From: JBFMCC01 sp037445635
GTDB lineage: Bacteria; Chloroflexota; Anaerolineae; Anaerolineales; Villigracilaceae
Assembly (NCBI GenBank): GCA_037445635.1
Contig: JBBIKC010000012.1
Coordinates: 9,111 to 73,110, forward strand
Reading direction: 5' to 3'
DNA length: 64,000 nt
A program made the translations under genes and the position numbers. Shown one piece after another: positions 17,047 through 24,286 of the stretch. Every line of letters begins with the position of its first letter. Position 1 is the stretch's first letter. The notes under the pieces are model-generated. The model was given only the letters and a program-made list of their open reading frames with translations. It did no database searches and was not told the DNA's origin.

Positions 17047-18312
17047 ATGAGTCAACCCACGCTCTTCGCCTCCGTCCAATGGACGGTGACGACCCTCACC
17101 CGCCACCTGCGCGGCTTGCTCGAATCCGATCCCGCGTTGCAGGAGGTGTGGGTGACGGGCGAAATCTCCAACCTCTCGCGGCCCACTTCGGGCCATCTTT
17201 ATTTCACCCTCAAGGACGCGGGCGCGTCCCTGCGCTGTGTGATGTGGAAAGCCGACGCGGCGCGCATGAAACTTGCTTTGCAGGATGGGCTCGCGGTCGA
17301 GGCGCACGGCCGCATCACGGTCTACGAACCCGCGGGGCAGTATCAACTCGTGGCCGACCTCATCCGTCCCACCGGGGAGGGCGCACTGTACCAGGAGTTC
17401 CTGCGCCTGAAGGCCGTGCTCGAAGCCGAGGGGCTGTTCGACCCGTCGCGCAAACGTCCCATCCCCGAACTGCCGCGTACGATTGGCATCGTCACGTCTC
17501 CCTCGGGCGCGGCGTTGCGCGACATGCTCAACACGATTCGACGGCGCTATCCTTTGGCGGACGTGGTGCTCGCGCCTTCCGCCGTGCAGGGAGTCGACGC
17601 GCCCCCCGCGCTCGCGGCTGGTCTGCGTGACCTGAACCGCGTCGTCCGCCCGGACGTGATCCTGCTGGCGCGCGGCGGCGGTTCCATCGAGGACCTGTGG
17701 GCTTTCAACGACGAACGCGTGGTGCGCGCGGTGGCCGCATCCGAGTCGCCCGTCATTTCGGGAGTCGGCCACGAGACGGACTTCACGCTGTGCGATTTCG
17801 CCGCCGACCTGCGCGCGCCCACTCCCACCGCCGCGGCCGAACTGGCGACGCCGATTACAATCGTTGATCTTTCAGCGGGACTCGCCAATTATCAATCTCG
17901 AATTGCAAATGCAATCGTCTCTTTGCTCAATCAAAATCGCATCGAAGTGTCGAGTCTCGAAACGCGCCTGCGTTATTTCTCTCCCGCCCGCCGCATCCAA
18001 ACCGACCGCCAGCGGCTCGACGATCTCGCCCGCCGCGCGCTGACGGGATTAGTCCATCACGCCGCGCTCGAGTCGACGCGGCTCAAAGGCCTGGCGCGCC
18101 GACTGGAGGCGCTCAGTCCGCTGGCGGTGCTCGAACGCGGCTACGCGCTCGTCACGCGCGAAGCGGACGGGGGTTTAGTCACGCGTGTGACGCAGGCGCG
18201 CGCGGGCGCGTCCCTGCGCGTGCGCGTCAGCGATGGTCAATTCGGTGTTACGGTCACCAAATCGGAGCTTGCCCTGAGCGAAGTCGAAGGGTCACGGAGG
18301 AAGCGTGAGTAA
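17047..18312 (+). CDS. xseA: Exodeoxyribonuclease VII large subunit
   Basis: The 421-residue protein has the N-terminal OB fold (WVTGEISNLSRPTSGHLYFT) and the catalytic exonuclease VII domain with GIVTSPSGAALRDML, LARGGGSIEDLWAFNDE, and GVGHETDFTLCDFAADLRAPTPTAAA, all intact. With XseB it degrades single-stranded DNA to oligonucleotides, acting in repair. The last residues (ELALSEVEGSRRKRE) are encoded by a short dispersed palindrome at 18272-18291, so the C-terminal tail is not ancestral. It overlaps xseB by 8 bases. Confidence 0.95.
   Translation: MSQPTLFASVQWTVTTLTRHLRGLLESDPALQEVWVTGEISNLSRPTSGHLYFTLKDAGASLRCVMWKADAARMKLALQDGLAVEAHGRITVYEPAGQYQLVADLIRPTGEGALYQEFLRLKAVLEAEGLFDPSRKRPIPELPRTIGIVTSPSGAALRDMLNTIRRRYPLADVVLAPSAVQGVDAPPALAAGLRDLNRVVRPDVILLARGGGSIEDLWAFNDERVVRAVAASESPVISGVGHETDFTLCDFAADLRAPTPTAAAELATPITIVDLSAGLANYQSRIANAIVSLLNQNRIEVSSLETRLRYFSPARRIQTDRQRLDDLARRALTGLVHHAALESTRLKGLARRLEALSPLAVLERGYALVTREADGGLVTRVTQARAGASLRVRVSDGQFGVTVTKSELALSEVEGSRRKRE
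18272..18291. repeat. Short palindromic repeat inside the xseA 3' end
   Basis: CCCTGAGCGAAGTCGAAGGG is a familiar dispersed palindrome core of many bacterial genomes. Here it is translated as ALSEVEG within the xseA tail and lies just before the GGAGG that serves xseB. Confidence 0.65.
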
Positions 18313-18544
18313 ATCGCCTGCACCCAAACCTGTCGAGGAATTATCCTACGAGGCGGCGTTCGCCGAACTCGAGTCCATCGTCGCCGCGCTCGAAGAAGGC
18401 GGCAAGCCGCTGGAAGAATCCATGAAACTGTTCGAGCGCGCCCAGTCGCTGACGAAGCGCTGTTCCGAATTGCTCGAAGCGGCCGACCTCAAAGTGCGTC
18501 AATTGAGCGGGGAGGACCTGACCGAGTTCGAAGGTGAAGAATGA
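18305..18544 (+). CDS. xseB: Exodeoxyribonuclease VII small subunit
   Basis: This 79-residue protein has the XseB core: LSYEAAFAELESIVAALEEG, then PLEESMKLFERAQSL and RCSELLEAADLKVRQL. It is a helical hairpin that binds the large subunit in several copies. GTG at 18305 is the start; GGAGG at 18296-18300 is well placed. It overlaps xseA by 8 bases and the next gene by 4 bases. The length is normal for the family. Confidence 0.93.
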   Translation: MSKSPAPKPVEELSYEAAFAELESIVAALEEGGKPLEESMKLFERAQSLTKRCSELLEAADLKVRQLSGEDLTEFEGEE

Positions 18545-18993
18545 GTTTTTTGAAAATCATCGAAAACCAGATTCTGATCGGTGCGCTGGCCGCGTGGGGG
18601 CTGGCGCAATTGTTGAAGCCGCCGATGGAATACCTGCGCACGGGCAAATGGAACTGGGCCGCGGTTGCCAATGCAGGCGGCATGCCCAGTTCGCATTCGG
18701 CGCTGGTGGTGGGCGCGACGCACGGCGTCGGCCTGTATCAGGGATTCGATTCGCCGCTCTTCGCGCTGGCCTTTGCCTTCACGATGATCGTGGTCTATGA
18801 CGCGGCCAATGTGCGTCATCAGGCGGGCATCCAGGCGCAGAAGATCAACGTCATCGTGAACGAACTGCTCGCGGGGCATCCGATTTCGGAGAAGGATCTG
18901 CGCGAGGTGCTCGGCCATACCTGGCTGGAGGTCATCGGCGGCATCCTGCTTGGTTTGCTGGTGGCGACGATCAGTTGGATGATCATTCGGTAA
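18541..18993 (+). CDS. Divergent PAP2 family (DUF212) membrane protein
   Basis: The 150-residue protein contains the DUF212/YuiD hallmarks GGMPSSHSALVVGATHGVG and VVYDAANVRHQAGIQAQKIN, with a C-terminal TM helix and VLGHTWLEVIGGILLG. The family is related to acid phosphatases of the PAP2 type and sits in the membrane; the physiological substrate is not established. The start overlaps the xseB stop (ATGA), so the three genes probably form one operon, though a functional link to exonuclease VII is not evident. Confidence 0.88.
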   Translation: MSFLKIIENQILIGALAAWGLAQLLKPPMEYLRTGKWNWAAVANAGGMPSSHSALVVGATHGVGLYQGFDSPLFALAFAFTMIVVYDAANVRHQAGIQAQKINVIVNELLAGHPISEKDLREVLGHTWLEVIGGILLGLLVATISWMIIR

Positions 18994-19000
18994 TCGCGTC

Positions 19001-19085
19001 GAGCGGAGGCTTTCGTGTCTGTCGAAAGCCGTAGACGAGATGCTTTTAGATCGCGCTTCGTCTCCGCTGCGCTTCGCTCAGCGCG
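19001..19085. repeat. 85-bp dispersed repeat with a conserved hairpin (copy B)
   Basis: This is the second copy of the 14190-14274 repeat, of equal length and orientation. The hairpin is GGCTTTCG/CGAAAGCC, with a paired substitution relative to copy A. Its last bases supply the murJ stop codon and final residues on the minus strand. Confidence 0.7.
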
Positions 19086-20682
19086 ATTTGAATCGTCGTT
19101 GGAGGGCGGAGATGAGCAGCTGGACTTCGGGGACGCGTAGCGCGGCGATGATGATTCCATAGATGATTCCCCCAATCCCGACTCCTCCCAGCCCGACGAT
19201 CCAGCGGTTCAGACTCCCCGCGGCCTGACTCCACCACCCGAGCGCGAGACTCATTCCCAGCGCCGCCACGGACGCGGCCGCGAACCCGCGCAGGAGACTC
19301 TTCCCCTCGATTCCCTTCAAGCGGACGCGCATCACGATAAACAATGCCGTCGCCTCCAACGCGGTGGCCAGGGAATTTGCCAATGCCAGTCCGCCATGAG
19401 GCATCCATCCGATTCGCTCGAACCATTTCGAAAACGTAAAACTGAAGACCACATTCAAGATCATTGCCACCGTGCCGATGAGGACGGGCGTCTTCGTGTC
19501 TTGTTGCGCGTAGAAGGCGCGGGTCAGCACTTCCATGATCGAGTGACCGACCAGCCCTGCCGCGTACCACAGAAGCGGCCACGCGACGAGTTGCAGGGCG
19601 CGCTCGTCGAATTGGCCGCGCTGATAGAGCAGTCCCACCAGCGGCTCGCGCAAAAGGATCAGCCCCAGCGAGGCGGGGAGCGCGAGCAGAATCACCCCGC
19701 GCAGGGACGCGGCCAGCGAGGCGCGCATCTCGTCTGTTTGGCCGAGGGCGTGCTGTGCGGAGAAGGTCGGCATGGCGGCAATCGCCACGGATTGCGCGAT
19801 GGCGGCCTGCGCCATGAGCATGAGCGAGAAACCGTAATACAGACCGGTCACACTGCCCGCGCTCATCTGCGAGGCCAGCCAGGTGTTGACCCAGAAATTT
19901 AGTTGCACCACCGCCACGCCCAGCAGGCGCGGCCCCATGAGGGTGATGACTTGGCGGACGGCGGGGTTGTTGAAACCAAGTCCCTCACCCCAACCCCTCT
20001 CCCAGCGGGAGAGGGGCAAGGGGTGAGGGGTGATAGTGAGCAGAGAGGGAACTTGCAAGAAAAGATACAGCACCGCGCCGAGGACCACGCCCCAGGCGAG
20101 GCCGTAGATGCCCATCGAGGGCGCGAGCGCGACCGCGCCGAAGATGATTCCGAGTTGATACATGGCGGGAGTCAACGCGGGGATGAGGAAGACCTGGTGC
20201 GCGTTGAGGATGCCCACGACCAATCCGCCCAGGCCGAAGAGCACGGCTGAGATCAATTGAATGCGGAGCAGGGAGACCGTCAGTGGGAAGAGATGCGGGT
20301 CGTTGGAAAAGCCCGGGGCGAGCAGGTAACGGACGATCCCCGGGGCGAGAATCGCCGCGAAAACGGCCAGCAGGCTGAGGGTCAGTGTGACCGCGTTGGC
20401 GATGGACGCGGCCAGCCGCCAGGCGGAGTCTGTTTCACCTTTGGCGAGGAATCCAGTGAAAGTCGGGATGAAGGCCGAGCCGAGCGCGCCGCCCGCCACC
20501 AGCAGGAAGAGCGTCTCGGAGACGCGGTTGGCGGCGAGGAAGGCGTCCAGTTCGGGAGAGGCGCCGAAGGCGCGCGCCACGAGGATACTGCGGGCCAGCC
20601 CGGCCAGTTGCCCGAAGACGATGGCAAGCATGACCGTGCCCGCGGCGCGGGCGATCTGACGGTTGGCGGAGGAGGGGGTCAC
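19078..20682 (-). CDS. murJ: Lipid II flippase MurJ, with an in-frame palindromic insertion
   Basis: The 534-residue membrane protein has the MurJ/MviN pattern: an opening with GQLAGLARSILVARAFGAS, ANRVSETLFLLVAGGALGSAF, and about 13-14 membrane helices, including the later block AFYAQQDTKTPVLIGTVAMI. It moves lipid II across the membrane for wall synthesis. Between helices near residues 217-241 it carries TPHPLPLSRWERGWGEGL, encoded by a 48-bp perfect palindromic repeat at 19982-20029. This peptide is foreign to the family and probably lies in a loop. The GTG start at 20682 overlaps the fkbM-type gene stop and has a TATAAT 8 bases upstream. Confidence 0.9.
   Translation of the reverse strand: MTPSSANRQIARAAGTVMLAIVFGQLAGLARSILVARAFGASPELDAFLAANRVSETLFLLVAGGALGSAFIPTFTGFLAKGETDSAWRLAASIANAVTLTLSLLAVFAAILAPGIVRYLLAPGFSNDPHLFPLTVSLLRIQLISAVLFGLGGLVVGILNAHQVFLIPALTPAMYQLGIIFGAVALAPSMGIYGLAWGVVLGAVLYLFLQVPSLLTITPHPLPLSRWERGWGEGLGFNNPAVRQVITLMGPRLLGVAVVQLNFWVNTWLASQMSAGSVTGLYYGFSLMLMAQAAIAQSVAIAAMPTFSAQHALGQTDEMRASLAASLRGVILLALPASLGLILLREPLVGLLYQRGQFDERALQLVAWPLLWYAAGLVGHSIMEVLTRAFYAQQDTKTPVLIGTVAMILNVVFSFTFSKWFERIGWMPHGGLALANSLATALEATALFIVMRVRLKGIEGKSLLRGFAAASVAALGMSLALGWWSQAAGSLNRWIVGLGGVGIGGIIYGIIIAALRVPEVQLLISALQRRFKSR
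19982..20029. repeat. 48-bp two-arm palindrome inserted in murJ
   Basis: CCCTCACCCC and CCCCTCTCCC (19982-20003) are mirrored by GGGAGAGGGG and GGGGTGAGGG (20007-20029) without mismatch. The repeat is read in frame through murJ and encodes about 18 residues rich in Pro, Leu, Arg and Gly. Confidence 0.85.
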
Positions 20683-21596
20683 GAGGAGGGATTATACTGC
20701 GCTGTGTAGACTTGGTTGTCCTTGCGGCCTACTTGCTTGATTTCAATTCCCTTCAACCCAATGATATTTGCATACTTCCTCCCTTTCAAATTGCCAATGA
20801 GTTTGCCCCAATCCTCGAGCGGAACCAATTTCCCGCGCGGCGTCTCCTTCAATTCGTACAACTTGAAGCCCACGTCGGTCAACTCCTGCAAATAGGAGGG
20901 CGCGTCGCCGCCCGCGTCGCGCAGTCCCTTGGGCCAGAACTCGGTCATCAGGATCACGCGCTCCGAACGGCGCAGGGTCCCGCGCAGTCCGCGCAGGGCC
21001 ATTTGCTCGTATCCCTGCACGTCGGCTTTCACAAAATTGACCTGCTGGATTCCAAGCGACTCGAGTTGCGCGTCCAGCGGTCCGCTCTGGACTTCGATGC
21101 CCTCCCAGTTCTGTCCGCTGTTGGCGTACAGGCGGTTATCGGCCTTGTTCTCTGGATTTTGGAAGAGCAGACGCGCGCCAGGCTCCGCGGCCGCGGCCAT
21201 GTGGAGCGCGTCCACGCGCGGACCGTCGGCGCGGCGGTTTTCGGCGATGTTGCGTTCGAGGAAGCCGAAACTCTGCGGCCGCGGCTCGACCGCCACGATG
21301 CGTCCGTCCGCGTTCAGGCTGTGCATGGCCAGCGCGGTGTACAGTCCCACGTTCGCGCCGATGTCCACGAGGGTCATGTCCGCGCGGCAGTGTTTTTGGA
21401 AGAAATACAATTCACTTGGCTCGTACACACGCAAGGCGACCGCGCCCGAAAGCACGGGGTCTTCTGGATCTAGGAAGAGGCGCGCAGGCCCGACTTTTGT
21501 CACGCGCGGGATGATGCGCAGGAGGATGGCGTTGGTCAGCACGCGCAGAGGCCGTGGCTTCAACACTTCCGTGTAGATGAATTGTGCAAGCGACAT
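20679..21596 (-). CDS. FkbM-family SAM-dependent methyltransferase
   Basis: I choose ATG 21596 (MSLAQFIYTEVLKPRP), giving 305 residues; the frame stays open upstream only through repeat DNA. The core LVDIGANVGLYTALAMHSL, then IVAVEPRPQSFGFLERNI, and later VNFVKADVQGYEQMALRGL are the FkbM methyltransferase signatures, in which a methyl group is usually moved to a sugar or polyketide hydroxyl. TGG-TATAAT lies 9 bases upstream of the start. The gene overlaps the murJ start by 4 bases, so they are probably co-transcribed; a glycan substrate is likely but not shown. Confidence 0.85.
   Translation of the reverse strand: MSLAQFIYTEVLKPRPLRVLTNAILLRIIPRVTKVGPARLFLDPEDPVLSGAVALRVYEPSELYFFQKHCRADMTLVDIGANVGLYTALAMHSLNADGRIVAVEPRPQSFGFLERNIAENRRADGPRVDALHMAAAAEPGARLLFQNPENKADNRLYANSGQNWEGIEVQSGPLDAQLESLGIQQVNFVKADVQGYEQMALRGLRGTLRRSERVILMTEFWPKGLRDAGGDAPSYLQELTDVGFKLYELKETPRGKLVPLEDWGKLIGNLKGRKYANIIGLKGIEIKQVGRKDNQVYTAQYNPSS
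20691..20696 (-). promoter_or_regulatory. Possible internal -10 box for murJ
   Basis: TATAAT on the minus strand, inside the last codons of the upstream methyltransferase gene, lies 8 bases before the murJ GTG start with no ribosome binding site. It may allow separate leaderless transcription of murJ. Confidence 0.4.
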
Positions 21597-21605
21597 GGCG
21601 GAGGG

Positions 21606-21614
21606 ATTATACCA
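21606..21614 (-). promoter_or_regulatory. Extended -10 promoter of the FkbM-type gene
   Basis: TGG-TATAAT on the minus strand ends 9 bases before ATG 21596. There is no ribosome binding site, so the transcript is probably leaderless. Confidence 0.5.
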
Positions 21615-21669
21615 ACACAAATCCCGAACGGCGGATTCCCCGTAGAGAGAGTCGTTCTGATGGCGGGAG

Positions 21670-21785
21670 AAAAATTTTAACCGCGAAGCGACGAAGGGCG
21701 CGAAGATGGATTTGAGCCGCGAAGGGAAGCCTTTCGCGGGATTCAAGAATCTTCGCGGTCTTCCCTTCTTCGCGGTGAAAAATCC
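21670..21785. repeat. CGCGAAG-type inverted-repeat element (copy 1)
   Basis: The element starts near TTTTAACCGCGAAG and ends near CTTCGCGGTGAAAA; its inner part holds several further CGCGAAG and CTTCGCG words in opposite orientation. A related element lies at 23155-23263, on the other side of the PLD gene. Confidence 0.6.
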
Positions 21786-21824
21786 AACGGATTTCAAAAG
21801 GGAGACCATCATCCCGAACAAATT

Positions 21825-21833
21825 TGCTATAAT
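21825..21833 (+). promoter_or_regulatory. Extended -10 box upstream of the PLD-like gene
   Basis: TGC-TATAAT is a consensus extended -10. It would give a leader of about 165 bases for the gene at 22008, and that leader contains the 87-bp GTCATTGCGAG palindrome. Confidence 0.4.
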
Positions 21834-21894
21834 GCGATGTGACAGTTGCCTATTAGCAACATGAATATCTGAGGTCGAGAATATAAACCTTTCT

Positions 21895-21981
21895 GTCATT
21901 GCGAGAAGCCGCAATGCGGCGACGAAGCAATCTCCTCGCCGCATTGGAGATTGCTTCGCCCCTAGCGGGGCTCGCAATGAC
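21895..21981. repeat. GTCATTGCGAG palindromic element (copy 1)
   Basis: GTCATTGCGAG (21895-21905) and CTCGCAATGAC (21971-21981) are perfect outer arms; GAAGCAATCTC and GAGATTGCTTC form inner arms. A second copy lies in the element at 61168-61319. Confidence 0.8.
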
Positions 21982-22007
21982 GGCCATTTATCAAAGTTGA
22001 GGCCGCC

Positions 22008-23147
22008 ATGAAAAATACGATGACATCCATCAGCCGCAAGGCCGTCCTGTTGACCTTACTGTTGACGATGGCCTGCACGCCGTCAGGTACGCAAACGCCC
22101 GCGGACGACGCGACAGACACCCCATCCGGCGCGACCGAGACGCCCGCGCCGGTCATCGAGACTCTGCCGATCCACGTCGGTTACGGCGCGCGCGGTCCTT
22201 GGTTCGAAATCTACTTCACCGACCCGACCAATCCAGCCGCGTCACAGGAATCGGGTGGAATCGAAACGCCGCTCATCGCCGCCATCGATTCCGCCAAACT
22301 CAGCGTGGATGTTGCCATCTACAGCCTGAGTCTGCGCGAACTGGGCAACGCCTTGCTGCGCGCCCGCGACCGCGGCGTGCAGGTGCGCATCGTGATGGAA
22401 AGCGACAACCGCGACCGCACCGTGCCGGTGGCGCTGATCGAGGCCGGCCTGCCGATTCTGGGCGACCGCCGCGAGGGACTGATGCATGACAAGTTCGTGG
22501 TCATTGACCGCTCCGAGGTCTGGACCGGCTCGCTGAACTTCACCACGACCGGCACGTATAATGACAACAACAACCTCGTGCGCATCCGTTCCATCAAGGT
22601 GGCGGAGGACTACACCAAAGAGTTCGAGGAGATGTTCGTGGACGACAAGTTCGGCGGGGACATTGTGCCCGAAACGCCGAATCCGGTCGTGACGATTGAC
22701 GGCGTCCGCGTCGAGGTGTATTTCTCACCCGACGACGGCGCGGCCCAGCCCGTCCGCGAACTGCTGGAGGGCGCGACGGACAGCATCTACTTCCTGGCTT
22801 ATTCCTTCACGGCGGACGAACTGGCCGAGGCGATCCACGCCCGCGCCGCCGAGGGCGTGACTGTGGCCGGTGTGATGGAGGCGGCACAGGTTCAATCGAA
22901 CGAGGGAACAGAGTACGATGCCTTCGTCCAGGCCGGGCTGGATGTGCGGCTGGACGGCAACGACGGTCAGATGCATCACAAGGTCATCATCATTGACGAC
23001 TCGATCGTCGTCACTGGTTCGTACAATTTCACGGCCAGCGCCGAGAATCGCAACGACGAGAATATTGTCATCTTCTTCAGCCCGGAGATAGCCGCGCTGT
23101 ACATGGAGGAATTCGAGCGCGTGTTCGCCCAGGCGCAAAAGCCGTAA
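22008..23147 (+). CDS. Phospholipase D-like lipoprotein with two HKD motifs
   Basis: The 379-residue protein begins with a lipoprotein signal (LLTLLLTMAC; Cys at about 24) and a Thr/Pro-rich linker. Two complete PLD catalytic motifs follow: HDKFVVIDRSEVWTGSLN around residue 162 and HHKVIIIDDSIVVTGSYN around residue 323. The two half-domains make one active site. It is probably an anchored extracytoplasmic phosphodiesterase; the family includes nucleases (Nuc type) and lipases, and the substrate cannot be told. It is flanked on both sides by repeat elements. An in-frame ATG 12 bases later is an alternative start. Confidence 0.85.
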   Translation: MKNTMTSISRKAVLLTLLLTMACTPSGTQTPADDATDTPSGATETPAPVIETLPIHVGYGARGPWFEIYFTDPTNPAASQESGGIETPLIAAIDSAKLSVDVAIYSLSLRELGNALLRARDRGVQVRIVMESDNRDRTVPVALIEAGLPILGDRREGLMHDKFVVIDRSEVWTGSLNFTTTGTYNDNNNLVRIRSIKVAEDYTKEFEEMFVDDKFGGDIVPETPNPVVTIDGVRVEVYFSPDDGAAQPVRELLEGATDSIYFLAYSFTADELAEAIHARAAEGVTVAGVMEAAQVQSNEGTEYDAFVQAGLDVRLDGNDGQMHHKVIIIDDSIVVTGSYNFTASAENRNDENIVIFFSPEIAALYMEEFERVFAQAQKP

Positions 23148-23154
23148 ATCCAGT

Positions 23155-23263
23155 TTCTCACCGCGAAGATGCGAAGTGTGCGAAGAAACCCTTTTGACGC
23201 GAAGGAATCCCTCTTCGCGAAATTCGGAGACTTCGCGGCCTTAGATTCTTCGCGGTTCAATTT
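23155..23263. repeat. CGCGAAG-type inverted-repeat element (copy 2)
   Basis: It runs from TCTCACCGCGAAGATGCG to TTCTTCGCGGTTCAATTT, with internal opposite-facing CGCGAA words. Like copy 1 it is about 110 bp long. It lies 8 bases past the PLD gene stop. Confidence 0.6.
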
Positions 23264-23367
23264 ATCCACCAACGTCGAAGACCACACTGATCGGTAAACC
23301 CACCCGTAACTTTTTCGTCTCTCCGCCGACAAATTTGATGAAACCCATCCAAAATAGGAGAGATGAG

Positions 23368-24201
23368 ATGAAAGAAAATACACGCTTCGTTATCCTGACC
23401 GTCCTGATGCTGGCTGCGCTGGCCCTGAGCGCCTGCGGCCCGTCGCTGACCGCCTCCTCGGGCGGCGGAGGCAAAGTGGAAGCCTCCATGGTGGAATTCA
23501 CCGGCCAGATCGAGGCCATGAACGGCGACCAGTGGACGATCAGCGGCCAGACCATTACTGTTGATCCCGCGGTCGTGCGCGGCGGCCCGTTTGCTGTCGG
23601 CGATACGGTCAAGATTCAGGCGCAGGTCGCGGCCGACGGTTCGCTGACTGTCACCGGTGTGGACGTGCCCCAGGCATCTGCAGGCGACTCCAATAGTAAC
23701 GATGTCAATACCAATGACGACAACAGCAATGACGCGAACACCAACGACAACAACAGCAACGACGTCAATTCGAACGACAACAACAGCAACGACGACAACA
23801 GCAACTCGTCGGACAGCGGCGGGCAGGAAGTCTACGGCGTGGTCGAATCCATCAATGGCGACCAGTGGACCATCAACGGCGTCGTGTATACGGTGGCGGA
23901 CTTCTCCGAGATCAAGGACCAGATCGCGGTCGGCGACTTCGTCAAGATCCACGTGATCGTCAATGCTGACGGCACGCTCACCATCCGCGAGGCCGAGCGC
24001 TCGTCGCCCGACGCTGTCAACAGCAACGATGACAACAGTAATGACGAAAACAGCAACGACGATAACAGCAACGATGACAACAGCAACGATGACAACAGCA
24101 ACGATGATGATAGTAATAGCAACAACAATGACGACGACAGCGACAGCAACAGCAACAGTAACGACGATGATGATGACGACAGCAATGGCAACGGGAGTTA
24201 A
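23368..24201 (+). CDS. DUF5666 lipoprotein with NSNDD repeat linker and tail
   Basis: ATG 23368 has AGGAGA 6 bases upstream and is preferred over a TTG further up. The product is 277 residues. After a lipoprotein signal (LALSACGPS) come two DUF5666-like beta domains, VEFTGQIEAMNGDQWTISG with its continuation, and EVYGVVESINGDQWTING. They are separated by a linker of about eight five-residue NSNDx units, and the protein ends in a second longer tract of NSNDD and Asp-rich units. The tracts are strongly acidic and must be disordered or metal-binding. Location is outside the membrane; function is unknown. Confidence 0.8.
   Translation: MKENTRFVILTVLMLAALALSACGPSLTASSGGGGKVEASMVEFTGQIEAMNGDQWTISGQTITVDPAVVRGGPFAVGDTVKIQAQVAADGSLTVTGVDVPQASAGDSNSNDVNTNDDNSNDANTNDNNSNDVNSNDNNSNDDNSNSSDSGGQEVYGVVESINGDQWTINGVVYTVADFSEIKDQIAVGDFVKIHVIVNADGTLTIREAERSSPDAVNSNDDNSNDENSNDDNSNDDNSNDDNSNDDDSNSNNNDDDSDSNSNSNDDDDDDSNGNGS
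23690..23815 (+). repeat. 15-bp coding repeat (NSNDx), inner tract
   Basis: Imperfect 15-bp units of the type AACAGCAACGACGAC encode five-residue NSNDx blocks that link the two DUF5666 domains. Confidence 0.8.
24015..24195 (+). repeat. 15-bp coding repeat (NSNDD), C-terminal tract
   Basis: At least six near-perfect 15-bp NSNDD units are followed by less regular Asn/Asp/Ser codons to the stop. The regular spacing makes slippage-driven length change likely. Confidence 0.8.
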
Positions 24202-24231
24202 CTCCCTCCATTTGACCTAAAAACGTGTGTT

Positions 24232-24258
24232 CGTCTGGAGGTCTTTGACCTCCAGACG
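24232..24258. terminator. Strong hairpin after the DUF5666 lipoprotein
   Basis: CGTCTGGAGGTC and GACCTCCAGACG form a perfect 12-bp stem with a TTT loop. There is no T-run, so it is either a non-canonical terminator or an mRNA 3'-end stabiliser. It lies 31 bases past the stop. Confidence 0.5.
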
Positions 24259-24286
24259 AGTCTCGTTCGAGTGAGGAGAGATAGAT

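Larger units (their letters stand above)
21597..22007. other. Repeat-rich intergenic region
   Basis: These 411 bases hold no convincing gene. From left to right they contain the minus-strand promoter of the FkbM-type gene (21606-21614), a CGCGAAG-type inverted-repeat element (about 21670-21785), a plus-strand extended -10 (21825-21833), a small hairpin GTTGC/GCAAC near 21845-21860, and a GTCATTGCGAG palindrome (21895-21981). Confidence 0.6.

Noticed and set aside
20679..21977. FkbM-type methyltransferase as a 432-residue protein starting at 21977
   Set aside because: The extra 127 residues are translated from two dispersed repeats and cross the promoter. The family start and the -10 box support ATG 21596.
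23690..24195. Regular 15-bp repeats considered as a CRISPR array
   Set aside because: There are no unique spacers, the period is 15 bp, and the frame is open with NSNDD codons throughout. It is a coding repeat.
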